Part shown: positions 12,491 to 22,943 of the stretch, piece after piece
How the letters are laid out: the number at the start of each line of letters is the position of its first letter
Numbering within the stretch: position 1 is the stretch's first letter
Assembly: GCA_003254925.1 (NCBI GenBank)
Contig: QANZ01034339.1
Location: 66,790 to 130,789 of the forward strand
Direction of reading: 5' to 3'
DNA: 64,000 bases
Origin: Chamaecrista fasciculata
Taxonomy: Eukaryota; Streptophyta; Magnoliopsida; Fabales; Fabaceae
The notes under the pieces: generated by a model
What the model was told of the DNA's origin: nothing
Databases searched by the model: none
Seen by the model: the letters and a program-made list of their open reading frames with translations, nothing else
Program-made: the position numbers and the translations under genes

Positions 12491-12634
12491 ATCATCAGAA
12501 TTGTGACTGTACATTAAAGTTCAAAAATTGTGACGTGCAACAGTATTATTCAAATCAGTCCCCGAATTTATCAAAATAGTTCAATATGTTAGACAAATTG
12601 GACCTCTAATTAAATGAATAGATAATAAACCAAA

Positions 12635-13217
12635 GAATTTAGGGTATGGGATTTTAGGGTTTGGGGTTTTAGAGTTTGGGGTTTGGGGTTTTAGGTTTTA
12701 GGGTTTGGGGTTCAAGGTTTAGGGTTTGGGGTTTTAGGGTTTTGGGTTTAGGTTTGAGTTTGGGGTTTGGGGTTTAGGGTTTTAGAGTTTAGGGTATGAG
12801 ATTTTAGGATTTGGGGTTTGGGGTTGTAGAGTTTAGGGTTTAAGGTTTTAGGATTTGGGGTTTGGAATTTTAGGGTTTTGGGTTTTACAATTTAGGGTTT
12901 AAGGTTTTAGGATTTGGGGTTTGGGATTTTAGGATCTAGGTTTGGGGTTTTGGGTTTTAGGGTTTTGGGTTTGGGATTTTGGGGGTTGGGGTTTTAGAGT
13001 ATAAGGTTTGGGGTTTGGAGTTTTAGGGTTTGGGGTTTGGAGTTCTAAGATTTGGGGTTTTAGAGTTTAAGGACTAAATTAAAATGTTTAGAAGAATTTT
13101 GGGACACTTTATAATTTTAGGATTTTAGGGTTTTAGGGTTTATGATTTTAGGGTTTAGGATTTTATGGTTTGGGGTTTTGGGGTTTGGGGTTTGGAATTT
13201 TAGGGTTTGGGGTTTTA
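12635..13217 (-). repeat. Degenerate telomere-like array, TTTAGGGTTT orientation
   Basis: This is the inverted counterpart of 11832-12490, with runs of GGGTTTAGGG, GGGGTTTGGG and TTTTAGGATT. It enters the N gap at 13218. Confidence 0.85.
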
Positions 13218-13514
13218 NNNNNNNNNNNNNNNNNNNNNNNNNNNNNNNNNNNNNNNNNNNNNNNNNNNNNNNNNNNNNNNNNNNNNNNNNNNNNNNNNNN
13301 NNNNNNNNNNNNNNNNNNNNNNNNNNNNNNNNNNNNNNNNNNNNNNNNNNNNNNNNNNNNNNNNNNNNNNNNNNNNNNNNNNNNNNNNNNNNNNNNNNNN
13401 NNNNNNNNNNNNNNNNNNNNNNNNNNNNNNNNNNNNNNNNNNNNNNNNNNNNNNNNNNNNNNNNNNNNNNNNNNNNNNNNNNNNNNNNNNNNNNNNNNNN
13501 NNNNNNNNNNNNNN
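13218..13514. other. Assembly gap (297 N)
   Basis: A run of Ns inside the right arm of the foldback element. The long palindrome is the likely reason the sequence was not resolved. Confidence 0.99.
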
Positions 13515-14063
13515 AGTTTTCCAACTGCTGACGTGGCACTTAACGTGCCACGTCAGCAGTTAACGGCTTCAGGGACCAATTTGACTAACGTTAGTAAAAT
13601 TCGGGGACCTATTTGTCAATTTCCATAAATCAGGGACCAATCTGTCAGCGACCCAATAATTCGGGGACCAGTTTGGGAGTTTACTCTAGTATAATTTATT
13701 CTCATTATATACAAGTATAAAAAATAATATGAATCAATATCTTTTTCTTTTTGATGAATGCGTGGGATTTTGGAGTCCCAAGATTTGACCTTAAGACCGA
13801 AAATCCAAACATATAAAACATAAATAGCATCCAAACAAATAAATAAAACAATTTGGAAGCTACTAACCTTAACGCATTTGTTAATGCCTTTGTCCTCTAA
13901 TCTTGCCAGTGCCTTTGATCAACCGGGCAATGAATCTTATTTACGTGAGATAAGATCATAATCCACGCAAATGCAAAATCTCAAGAGAGAGAAAAGAATT
14001 AGTGAAGGTTCTCCCATTGGGGAGCTCCCTTGAAATTGTAATATAATATATATATATATATAG

Positions 14064-14506
14064 GTTAAAATCTCATTTTGATCATTGAACTATAGGATGA
14101 ATTTCATTTTGGTAAGCAAACATTTTGTTGCTATTTTCCTCAGTTTTTTATTCCATCGTTAATCCAAATTATAATTCCATTTAGTTTCTGCCATTATTTC
14201 TCTCTCATATATGCCATAGCTAATAAGTTGGTAAAAAGAAAAAAAAATCATTTATAAAAAGAAAAATCAACCATAAATTTATTATTAGTGTGTAATTAAG
14301 AATGATTTTTTTTCTCTTTATTAACTCACTTATTACTAAGACAATAAGAAAGAAATCGTTTACTTCAGTGTCCAAATCAGAGAAAATAACAAAACTATAC
14401 ATAATCATGTTTTTGAACTAAAGATGTAATAAAAATAGTTTTGTGAATCAAAATATAAATCATCTTACACTTTGAGGACCAAAATGAAGTTTTTAATTTA
14501 TATATA
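14064..14506. mobile_element. Foldback MITE
   Basis: The left end GGTTAAAATCTCATTTTGAT is mirrored by GACCAAAATGAAGTTTTTAA on the right. The interior is AT-rich. The exact ends and target duplication are unclear. Confidence 0.5.
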
Positions 14507-14763
14507 AATAATTAAAAATGTCAAAGAGGGAACAAAAATTTAATGTGGCTTGTTGAAGACGTTGCTGTGTTTGCGGATGTTGTAGATCCCGATAAGTCCA
14601 TGCAAACTACAAGAAACGTTGAATCCAAAGATTACGGGGCAAGCAAGCAACGTATATGTATGCAATGCATCAATTTGCAGGCTATTTCCTAATGCAAGAG
14701 AGGCTAATGTGTTATATGTGTACTTGGTAAACACTCATCATATACATATGGAAATACGATGTG
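14507..14763. other. Non-repetitive stretch beside the LTR element
   Basis: Base composition is more balanced here than in the surroundings. A 64-codon minus-strand frame (14540-14734) contains PVIFGFNVSCSLHGL but matches no family I recognise. It could be an old exon or chance. Confidence 0.3.
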
Positions 14764-14768
14764 AAAAT

Positions 14769-15350
14769 TGTTGGGGCTACAAGAGAAAATAAGAAGATAA
14801 AAGACAAGAAATAAAAATATTAGTAAAGACGGACTGCGTGGTATTTGGCCGAGGCACGAATATCTCGCTTTCTTTAAGGTAATTCACGCCCTCCACGGGT
14901 AGAAACTTTGTCTATAACCCCGGTGTAGTGGTACACGGACGCGTCACCTCCAGGATACAACGGCCAAATACTCGCCTTTTTTGAGTCTACAACTTCTACA
15001 CAAAGAAGTAGACAGGACTCTACTCCCACACCTTTTCTCTACCCAAAAGACACAAGTATTTTAGACACTCTTACACACTTAGTCTTGTTCATATCTATAT
15101 CAAACTCCAACACCCATATCTATATATATATATATAATGCAAACCACCAACACACTCGTATCTTTCAAAAACTGCCGTTGGAAACATTGATAGCATATTA
15201 TAACACAATAAATAAAAAGTAACCATTTGTATGCAATGAAACCAAATGAATGTATATAATGACCAAAAATCAAAACGGACAGAATTTCTAAAACCAAATA
15301 ACGTATATTAAAGTTCTTTATTTATAATAATATACAATAAAAAATCAACA
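14769..15350 (-). repeat. 3' LTR of the Gag-only retroelement
   Basis: 582 bp, TG...CA, directly repeated at 17942-18522. It includes a TA-dinucleotide run at about 15120-15136 that differs in length between the two LTRs. Confidence 0.93.
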
Positions 15351-15360
15351 TTCCCCCACT
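15351..15360 (-). promoter_or_regulatory. Polypurine tract
   Basis: AGTGGGGGAA on the minus strand sits immediately upstream of the 3' LTR. This is the expected place for the plus-strand primer of reverse transcription, and it fixes the orientation of the element. Confidence 0.85.
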
Positions 15361-16571
15361 TATTATTATAAATTACCTCACATTTAAATATTTAATTTGG
15401 GTAGAGATAGATTATTATGCATAATATAGATAGCTAATTTGCTTTGAATCTATATTTAGCAAAAATATATATCCTGATCCAGAGCCAATAGTGGTATTCG
15501 CCTTGAACTATGACTGCTTAGGGGAGACAAGATATATACCTTGCACATAATAATCCAAGTGCAATATATGAGCCCTCGCCTGCACATTAAACCGGCCTTT
15601 GTGCGATCCTGTTTCTTGAATGTGTTTTGAGAATATGCCCTATATATCCTCATAGAAGCGGCCCCACTTCCACATTCAAATAGGTGAATCTGTCTAGGGT
15701 GTTCCTGCAATTAAGACACCCCACTCTTAAGAGCTACAGAATTCATTAAGAGATTTTATAACCTCAACCTCACATATTCATTGCAGGAAATGCACATACA
15801 CCATAGGGATGAATATAAAATTTTGTGCATTTATCAACAGCCACTCTATGATTCGTTTTTCCCTTTGAACCAAGTTCTTAGGATCTCTAATAACAAGGTA
15901 GGGTTTCCTCATAGGTTGCTTATAATCCTATGGGCTTAAAACTCATCCCCCTCGATGTACTCCAAATCCTTTCTCTATGTAAAACCTTTGTGAGCGGATC
16001 CAATCTCTAGGCTTTACATAATATTTTATATGAATGGTACCATTATAAAATCTCATAATCTCATAATATATTAACTTTAAGGATTTGGATTTTTCCACTA
16101 TAATAACAACTCTCAACAAAATTAATTGTTGAATTTTCTTAGCCCCCACTATTTCCTTAATTTTATAAGGAAATTTATAATATCACCAAAAACAAAATAT
16201 TATTTTTTCCAAAACCCTTTTTTTTTTTATACATCTCATTAAATAACAAAACTTTAAACATTGTTTATAAAAATAAATTTTCCACCATACATACATGACC
16301 ATAAAAGCATGTGTATCAAATAAATTACAATTTTAAACAATAATTAAGAATCTAAAATTTTTTTTTTAAACACGTAACATTCCATTTTCCAAACTTATTA
16401 CAAATAATAAGCCAAAGATACAAATGCTACACAAAAAATTTCGTCTTGTTTTTTCCTTTTTAAATATAACCATAATTTATAATTTTAGAGAATATACTAA
16501 AATAATATAAAGAATTTAACAAAAGAAGAACACATTTTATTCAATTTGAAGATCAATACATAAACATTTCA
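15361..16571 (-). other. Non-coding internal part of the Gag-only retroelement
   Basis: About 1.2 kb between the Gag stop codon and the polypurine tract. No pol motifs were found, and the short frames (for example 15456-15710 minus) show no recognisable domain. In an autonomous Copia element this is where integrase, reverse transcriptase and RNase H would lie. Confidence 0.7.
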
Positions 16572-17915
16572 TCATACAAGGTTTAATTTGAACATTCCAT
16601 CACAAGCATAACCTTTTCCTACAAAGTTTCCACCTTTAGTAAAAATATATTGATCAGATTCAATTGTTTGTTTGAAACCAGCTTTATTGAGTAGAAAAGC
16701 AGACATAAGATTCTTTCTCATCTTAGGAGTGTAGAGTACATTCTTAAGAATGAGAGTACGACCAGAAGTGAAGATTAACTCCACATTTCCTTCACCCAAA
16801 ATTTGAGTGGTATGAGAGTCACCAAGCAAAATGTCTTTTGGATTTTCATAAGGTGTGTACACCTTGAACCAATCTTGATTACAACACACATGCCTAGTGG
16901 CACCCGAATCCACCCACCATCCTTTTGAGTCATCAACCATATTGATCTCACTTATCATAGCCACCAAGGGCTCCTCAACATTACTAGCTTGTGGATTATT
17001 ATTACCACGATTTCGATATCTACAACTTCTTGCCATATGACCCTTTTTGCCACATACAAAACAAGAAAGTTGAGATTTCTCATTTGAATTATTATAATTC
17101 TTTCTAAATGAATTTTTCATATCTTTCTTTATGGGCTTCAACTGAGCGTTGTGCTTCAACTCTTGATTATGAGGCAAAGAAGAATTAGACCCAAGAGCAT
17201 TTACCTTAACCGCATAGTCTCCACTTACATTTTGCTCCACAAAGAGATCTTGACCTCTAGCCTCATTTTGCTCCATAAGAAGATCTTGACCTCTAGCCTC
17301 CTCTTCTACGCGAATTCTTGTGATAAGACTTTCTAAACTTGTCTCCTTTTGCTTATGTCTCATTGTCTTCTGAAACTCCTTCCATGATTGAGGTAATTTA
17401 TCAATAATGCCAGCCACAATTAGATCATCTTTAAACTCTATTCCTTCAGAACGCACTTCATGAGCTAACATCTGAAACTCTTGAGTTTGCTCCACCACCG
17501 ACTTGTCACCTACCATTTGATAGCGAAAGAACCGGCTTGCCGCATACTTCTTTGCACCAGCTTCCTCAGTATCATATTTTTTCTGCAAGGCTTTCCAAAT
17601 CTTTTTGGCAGTTTCATATGATTTCTCATAGTAATCATAAAATTCGTCAGCCAAGCAATTAAGTAAATAATAACGACAATTAAACTCATCTCTCTCCCAT
17701 TTTTCTATTTTTTCAGCATGATCTTTCTTTTCATCATCACTCATAGAATCAGTAGAAACTTTTTTCGGATTCTTTTCAGTGAGTACATAGGAAACTTTTA
17801 ACAAATTAAGATAAAATAAAACCTTCCCTTTCCACCTCTTAAAATGGACGCCTTTGAAACGGAAGGGCTTGTTAAGATCACCAACTCCACTCTTATTTTC
17901 AGTTGTAGCATCCAT
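16572..17915 (-). CDS. gag: Copia-type Gag polyprotein with zinc knuckle and protease domain
   Basis: An intact 447-codon frame with no internal stop. Residues 20-50 ([12 protein letters not shown]) match the N-terminal domain common in plant Copia Gag proteins. Residues about 90-220 match the UBN2/retrotransposon Gag region ([11 protein letters not shown], then FQMLAHEV and LPQSWKEF). A CCHC zinc knuckle ([14 protein letters not shown]) is near residue 288. The retroviral-type aspartic protease active site [11 protein letters not shown] is near residue 334. The frame then continues as LGEGNVEL and [21 protein letters not shown] and ends in a Gag-pre-integrase-like tail, where a stop codon terminates it before integrase. 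A short internal duplication of ARGQDL..EQN is present near residue 212. The start ATG lies only about 26 nt from the 5' LTR, an unusually short leader. An intact frame beside LTRs of ~99% identity suggests the protein was recently under selection or very recently copied. Confidence 0.92.
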   Translation of the reverse strand: MDATTENKSGVGDLNKPFRFKGVHFKRWKGKVLFYLNLLKVSYVLTEKNPKKVSTDSMSDDEKKDHAEKIEKWERDEFNCRYYLLNCLADEFYDYYEKSYETAKKIWKALQKKYDTEEAGAKKYAASRFFRYQMVGDKSVVEQTQEFQMLAHEVRSEGIEFKDDLIVAGIIDKLPQSWKEFQKTMRHKQKETSLESLITRIRVEEEARGQDLLMEQNEARGQDLFVEQNVSGDYAVKVNALGSNSSLPHNQELKHNAQLKPIKKDMKNSFRKNYNNSNEKSQLSCFVCGKKGHMARSCRYRNRGNNNPQASNVEEPLVAMISEINMVDDSKGWWVDSGATRHVCCNQDWFKVYTPYENPKDILLGDSHTTQILGEGNVELIFTSGRTLILKNVLYTPKMRKNLMSAFLLNKAGFKQTIESDQYIFTKGGNFVGKGYACDGMFKLNLV

Positions 17916-17941
17916 GATAAAAATTTGAATTACCTTAAACT

Positions 17942-18522
17942 TGTTGGGGCTACAAGAGAAAATAAGAAAATAATAGACAAGAAATAAAAATATTAGTAAA
18001 GACGGACTGCGTGGTATTTGGCCGAGGCACGGATATCTCGCTTTCTTTAAGGTAATTCACGCCCTCCACGGGTAGAAACTTTGTCTATAACCCCGGTGTA
18101 GTGGTACACGGACGCGTCACCTCCAGGATACAACGGCCAAATACTCGCCCTTTTTGAGTCTACAACTTCTACACAAAGAAGTAGACAGGACTCTACTCCC
18201 ACACCTTTTCTCTACCCAAAAGACACAAGTATTTTAGACACTCTTACACACTTAGTCTTGTTCATATCTATATCAAACTCCAACACCCATATCTATATAT
18301 ATATATATATAATGCAAACCAACACACTCGTATCTTTCAAAAACTGCCGTTGGAAACATTGATAGCATATTATAACACAATAAATAAAAAGTAACCATTT
18401 GTATGCAATGAAACCAAATGAATGTATATAATGACCAAAAATCAAAACGGACAGAATTTCTAAAACCAAATAACGTATATTAAAGTTCTTTATTTATAAT
18501 AATATACAATAAAAAACCAACA
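17942..18522 (-). repeat. 5' LTR of the Gag-only retroelement
   Basis: Direct repeat of 14769-15350 with TG...CA ends. On the minus strand it is followed by AGTTTAAGGTAATT rather than a TGGTATCAGAGC-type primer-binding site. Confidence 0.93.
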
Positions 18523-18856
18523 AAAATTGGTATCATATAACACATTGACAATTTTTCAAAGTGCACGATGTGAAAATTGGACCAAAAGTGCACGTTGGCA
18601 AAAATAGATGAGATGCCTGAAATTATAGTTAAACGCAATATTGTAAAAAGGTCAAAGTGCACTTTTGGTCTTGAATTTTTTGCTTAAGTCTCAATTTAGT
18701 TTCATAACTTTTTTTGTTACACTTTTGGTCTTATTTACTTTGCTCAGATCTTGATTTGGTCCAGTGTTATACATTTGGTCTCATATCTTTGGGTCAAGTT
18801 GCAGAATTGGTCTCATATCTTTTGGTCAAATTGCAAAATTAATTCTATATCTTTAT

Positions 18857-19032
18857 AAAAAAGTTCCAAATTGTGGGACAATTGATGAAATTTTTTGCAA
18901 ATATATGATACCAATTTACTAAATCTGCAACAAAAAAAAAATATTAAACTATATAAGATCAATTATGCACTTGACAAAAAGATATAGAATTAAAAGTGCA
19001 ACAAAGAAGTTATTATGAGATAAAATTGAGGT
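18857..19032 (+). repeat. Direct repeat flanking the LINE fragment, left copy
   Basis: About 170 bp, from AAAAAAGTTCCAAATTGTG to ATAAAATTGAGG, repeated at 19337-19506 with a few substitutions and a short deletion. Confidence 0.85.
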
Positions 19033-19336
19033 TTTCTTTTTTTTTTTTTGCCAGAAAAAATGTGTATTATTAACACAAAAGCAAACAATACATAGAAAAG
19101 CCCAAATCCACCACTAAACAACCAGCAGCAAAAAAGAGCCAAAAAACAACAAAGGAACTACAATTCCAGATACATCAAATTGCCTATCAACTACCAAAAT
19201 ACGAGCAAGAGAGGGTGGTGGGCAAGAAACCCAATCCAAAGGAACCGACCCCTTAAGAGCACTTCTAGCAAGCCAATGAGCTGCTTTGTTAAGAGATCTG
19301 CCAACAAAATTGATTGAAATGGCAGGATGAGATGAT
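19033..19336 (-). pseudogene. 5'-truncated LINE fragment with RNase H-like tail
   Basis: The minus-strand frame 19114-19362 reads AISINFVGRSLNKAAHWLAR, the conserved VGR..N.AAH.LA tract at the end of the RNase H-like domain found in plant L1-type LINEs and related proteins. A poly-T run at about 19036-19050 on the plus strand is the poly(A) tail on the minus strand. The first residues of the open frame come from the flanking MITE, so the insert itself is only ~300 bp. It lies between two ~170-bp direct repeats of target sequence. Confidence 0.75.
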
Positions 19337-19506
19337 AAAAAAAGTTCCAAATTGTGAGACAACTGATGAAATTTTTTACAATGATACCAATTTACTAAAT
19401 CTGCAACAAAAAAAAATATTAAACTATATGAGATTAATTATGCACTTGACAAAAAGATATAGAACTAAAAGTGCAACAAAAAAGTTATTATGAAATAAAA
19501 TTGATG
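19337..19506 (+). repeat. Direct repeat flanking the LINE fragment, right copy
   Basis: Second copy of 18857-19032. After it the MITE resumes with TCTCAGCAAAATAAAATATA. Confidence 0.85.
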
Positions 19507-19690
19507 TCTCAGCAAAATAAAATATAAGAAACCAAAAGTGCACTTTGTCCGTGTAAAAATTTAATGGATGATTTGTTGAATTGTAATTAAATTTAATAGA
19601 TATATTTCTTTCTCGTTTTACCCTCTTTGAGTTGAATGAGTAAAAAGTTTTTGTCCTAATTTTACATGCAATTCCTCCTAATTAACTTTT

Positions 19691-20063
19691 AGGCTCCGTT
19701 TGGTACCTTTTGGGTATGTAAAGGAAAGGGTTTTACAAGGGAAAAATTGTGAGGGAAAGGAAAAGTAGTTGAGGGAATGTAAAGTAGGTAAAGATTGAAA
19801 GTGTTTGGTATAAAAAGGTATGGGAAGGAAAGTAAAATAGATATAAAAAAAATGACAAAAATGCCCTTCCCATAACTACCACCAGACTGCCGCCGCCGCC
19901 GCCAACCACCGCCGTCCACGGTGGCNATGACCTATGTAATGTAAAGCCCTTTACATTGTAATCCACTTTACATAGCTCAAATTACCATACCAAACACATG
20001 AAAATCTTGAAAACCGTGCCCTTTTACATTGTAAACCTCATCTCCTCCCTACCAAACGGAGCC
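19691..20063. mobile_element. MITE with GGCTCCGTTTGGTA ends
   Basis: The left end AGGCTCCGTTTGGTACC is mirrored by TACCAAACGGAGCC on the right. The flanking 9 bp are TTAACTTTT and TTAACTTTC, 8 of 9. The interior has short CCG-rich text around 19890 and one ambiguous base at 19927. Confidence 0.75.
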
Positions 20064-20159
20064 TTAACTTTCTCACTCACCGACGGTGCATCTCTCTCTT
20101 GCACAAAGGCACTTCAATAATTGTCATTGTGCAGCGTTGGACTCCACCATTGTAATCAC

Positions 20160-20474
20160 TTATGAAGCATGGACACTTCGTGTTCGTGTCCGACACCCGT
20201 ACGACACTGACACTTATATATTTATAAGTCTTAGAATATAAAATTAATTTTCGTGACTTTATCATGACAAACAATAAAAAATAATATCACATATATCATA
20301 TATTACGGATAGATATTGTAATTTTTAAAATTTTCATCAAAATTTATAGATTTTTAACTATTTATATATATAAATATATGCCGTGTTGTGTCGTATAATT
20401 TTAAAAATTTAGCGTGTCAGTATATCCATGTCTATATCGTGTCCCGTATCCGTGTCAGTATCCATGCTTTATAG
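20160..20474. mobile_element. hAT-type MITE, 315 bp
   Basis: The ends TTATGAAGCATGGACAC and the mirrored GTATCCATGCTTTATAG lie inside a perfect 8-bp target duplication, GTAATCAC (20152-20159 and 20475-20482). The interior has inverted GTGTCC/GGACAC words. Confidence 0.83.
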
Positions 20475-20711
20475 GTAATCACGGTAGATCCCTTTGTTCA
20501 GCCCCCATTATATATATATATCATATATGTATTGGAAAAAAATGAGTTTTAAACTGTGCATTCAATTCAGATTTGGAGAAAATGACGTGGCATCATGGAA
20601 GTCCAATAGATTACTTCTAGGGACCAGATTTTCTGAAATGCAGGGAAAGCTAACTACAGGAAATACGGATTCCATTTAGCTCAGGTTTGAAATTGAAATT
20701 GGGTAACCTTT

Positions 20712-20876
20712 TGTTTTTTTTTTTGTAATTTAAAATTTAGATGAGGGAATGGTGCTCCAGTTCAAGAGCACTTATAGATAAGTCATCAACTGAAACATCA
20801 CCAAGAATCGAACCCAAACTATACAATTATTATAGACAGAAGGTACCTAACTGAGTCAAATTTCGTTGACTTGATG
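20712..20876 (-). mobile_element. tRNA-derived SINE, minus strand
   Basis: On the minus strand there is a box A-like TGACTCAGTTAGG, then a box B-like GGGTTCGATTCTTGG, then a body ending in a poly(A) tail (poly-T on plus at 20712-20724). The flanks GTAACCTTTT and GTAACACTTT suggest a diverged target duplication. The spacing between boxes fits a pol III internal promoter. Confidence 0.65.
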
Positions 20877-21175
20877 AGTAACACTTTGATGACTGTAAAA
20901 AAAAATAAAAGTAGTGAAGGGGGTGATAGAAGGAAGGAAGGGAAGCGAAGAAAACGGAAGTGCAAGGCAGGTGTCATTTTCGGTGGAGTTTTTGTTTGTC
21001 ATGTTGTGGTTGTATGAGTATCAGTGTATCATAATACCTCTCATACATGAAAACCTTACTTTTCGCCTCCGTCACACACTCTCTCTCTCTCTCACCATCA
21101 CTAAAGGCTTGATTAGAAATTAGAATGATGGCTTCGGAGTTGGCTATGGGGTGGGGTGGGGTGGGGTGGGGTGAC
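20877..21175. other. No gene seen; short GGGGT array
   Basis: No supported gene. A perfect GGGGT pentamer array lies at about 21147-21171 and a (CT)n run at about 21079-21092. Confidence 0.5.
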
Positions 21176-22943
21176 TTAGGCCTGTTTGGGAGCTCTCCGA
21201 TCTCATCTTAAACTTATCCAAGATGTAGAGATGAGATGAGTTGAGAAGTTGAATTAGTTTTTGGATGATTTGAGAAAAAATGATGTTAAATAGGGTGTGA
21301 AATTATATAAAATAGTATTAATGATTGTTGTTAGGTGAAATAGGTTGTTAGATTTATTTATTTTGTATAGGGGTATAAATGATAAGAAATAATGAAATGA
21401 GATTGAGATATTGAAATGAGATGAGATGATAGGTGTTTGGTGGTGGGTTGGATTAGATGATGTTGAGATTAGATGCTCTTGGAAAGCGTGATGATGAGAT
21501 ATTTTTGGATGAAGGTTTTTAAGTCAATCCATTTGGATGAGATGATGGGCCAAAGTGAAAATAACATGAAAATTATTTTAAGAATACAATTTGGTCCATA
21601 TATTTGAATTGGGGACTAGAATGCCCATAAAATTGAGACTCAGCTATATTTCTATAATTCATTGACCAAAAAATAACAAACACTAGCTTGGTGATTAGAA
21701 TGCCCATAAAATAGAAAGTAATGGAAAGTATAATTTGGTCCCTAATACGTGTATATGATCACATGGTGTCTGTATAAAATCGAGAATCAGCTATATTTCT
21801 ATAATTCATTGACCAAAAAATAGCAAATAATAGCTTGGGGACTAGAATGCCCATAAAAGGGAAATTAATGGAGACGCCCAATTTGGTCCCTAATACGTGT
21901 ATATGATGACGCGGTGTCCATAGAAAATCGAGAATCAATTATATTTCTGCAATTCATTGACGAAAAAATAACAAACAATAACTTGGGGACTAAAATACCC
22001 ATAAAAGGGAAATTAATGGAAACGTCCAGTTTGGTCCCTAATACGTGTATATGATGACGTGGTGTCTGTAGAAAATCGAGAATGAACTATATTTCTGTAA
22101 TTTATTGACCAAAAAATAACAAAAAATAGCTTGAGGACCAGAATGCCCATAAAAGGGAGATTAATGGAAATGTACAATTTATCCTTAACTTTATATGGAT
22201 CCTATAAATCGCTCCTTAAAATGTGTAAATTATAACTCGAGTCCTTAAAATGTGTAAATTATAACTTGGGTTTCTATATAAAAAAAACAGCAATAGTTCT
22301 CTATAAAATGTGTAAATAAATTTTTTTCCTTTTTTTTTTAAAAAATGCAGTAGTAAGAATAAAAGAAGATTATAACTTAAAAAATAATTTAGAGATTCAA
22401 TTGTATATTTTATTCAAAATAAATAGAGAAATATTGGGATTAAAAAAGAACAATATTGTAAATGAACAAAAATATTTTCTGTTTAATTAAATTAATATAA
22501 ATTATTTGTGAAATAGAGAGAGTGTGTGTGTGGGTGAGTGTGTGTGAGAGAGGGAGAGAGAGAGTGTGTGTGAGAGAGAGAGAAAGAGAAAAAGAGGGAA
22601 AGAGAGGTGTCTGAGTGAAAAAGAAAAAAAATGATAAAAAATGATAGATAGAGAGAGAAAATTATAAGTGTAATAAATGAAGGTATGTAAAATTACTATT
22701 TTGCCTAATTGTTTTTTTATATTTGTATTAGAGTGTAGGTAAATATAGGTATATGAGTAGGGATAGTTTAGTAAATGTTAAGAAAATGAGATGATGTTAT
22801 GGATGAGATGATGATGTGAATGAAATGAGATGAGATTAGATGCCTACCAAACACCTAACCTACACTGTTCATCAAATTTTGAATTGAGATAATGTTTGGA
22901 TGAGATGAGATGATGATGATGATGCCTCCCAAAGAGGCCCTTA
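21176..22943. mobile_element. PIF/Harbinger (Tourist-like) non-autonomous element
   Basis: The ends are GGCCTGTTTGGGAG on the left and CTCCCAAAGAGGCCC on the right, each flanked by TTA, the usual PIF/Harbinger target duplication. GATGAGATG-rich subterminal arms lie on both sides (21220-21530 and 22780-22930). The interior holds a ~149-bp tandem array and GA/GT-rich text around 22510-22610. There is no transposase. Confidence 0.75.
21610..22175 (+). repeat. Tandem repeat, ~149-bp unit, about 3.5 copies
   Basis: The block AATGCCCATAAAA recurs at about 21699, 21848, 21998 and 22144. Each unit also contains TTTGGTCCCTAATACGTG and ATTGACCAAAAAATA. The units differ by scattered substitutions. Confidence 0.85.

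Larger units (their letters stand above)
11439..13687. mobile_element. Large foldback element with telomere-like arms (element A)
   Basis: The ends are long inverted repeats of about 170 bp. The left end begins AGAGTAAACTCCCAAACTGG and runs to the GCCACGTCAGCAGTTGG block near 11608; the right end runs from 13515 back out to 13687. Inside, the left arm is a degenerate AAACCCTAAA array and the right arm is the inverted TTTAGGGTTT array, so the whole element is one imperfect palindrome around about 12560. Arm text such as AAAGTGTCCCAAAATTCTTC also recurs. A 297-base N run lies in the right arm. No coding sequence is present. The terminal sequence matches the elements at 56326-63314 and 56880-57186. 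The 9-bp flanks do not match well here. Confidence 0.82.
14769..18522 (-). mobile_element. Non-autonomous Copia-type LTR retrotransposon encoding only Gag-protease
   Basis: A complete 3754-bp insertion. Two nearly identical LTRs (14769-15350 and 17942-18522) begin TG and end CA and are bounded by a perfect 5-bp target duplication, AAAAT (14764-14768 and 18523-18527). A polypurine tract (AGTGGGGGAA on the minus strand, 15351-15360) abuts the left LTR, so the element reads on the minus strand and the right LTR is its 5' LTR. The only long frame is the 447-codon Gag-protease gene. No integrase, reverse transcriptase or RNase H could be found in the remaining ~1.2 kb (15361-16571). By eye the LTRs differ at about five positions plus two short indels, so insertion was recent. 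The layout fits the TR-GAG class of non-autonomous elements. Confidence 0.93.
18650..19550. mobile_element. Mutator-type MITE, interrupted by a LINE fragment
   Basis: The ends are GGTCAAAGTGCACTTTTGGT and the mirrored ACCAAAAGTGCACTTTGTCC. The flanking 9 bp are TTGTAAAAA (18641-18649) and GTGTAAAAA (19551-19559), an 8 of 9 target duplication. It belongs to the 'ggtcccatatcttttg' family. A LINE fragment (19033-19336) splits it and is flanked by two copies of ~170 bp of the MITE. Confidence 0.75.

Noticed and set aside
11832..13217. True telomere or chromosome end
   Set aside because: The repeats are degenerate, occur in both orientations and are enclosed by transposon termini.
13117..13628. 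Long frames across the N run
   Set aside because: They are produced by translating Ns and telomere-like repeat.
14540..14734. 64-codon frame beside the LTR element
   Set aside because: No family match and no splice context; left as an unassigned stretch.
15456..15710. Possible pol remnant in the Gag-only element
   Set aside because: No integrase, RT or RNase H motif in any frame; it appears to be non-coding.
21147..21171. GGGGT array as a CRISPR-like or regulatory array
   Set aside because: It is a simple perfect microsatellite without spacers; no CRISPR array is present anywhere in the window.
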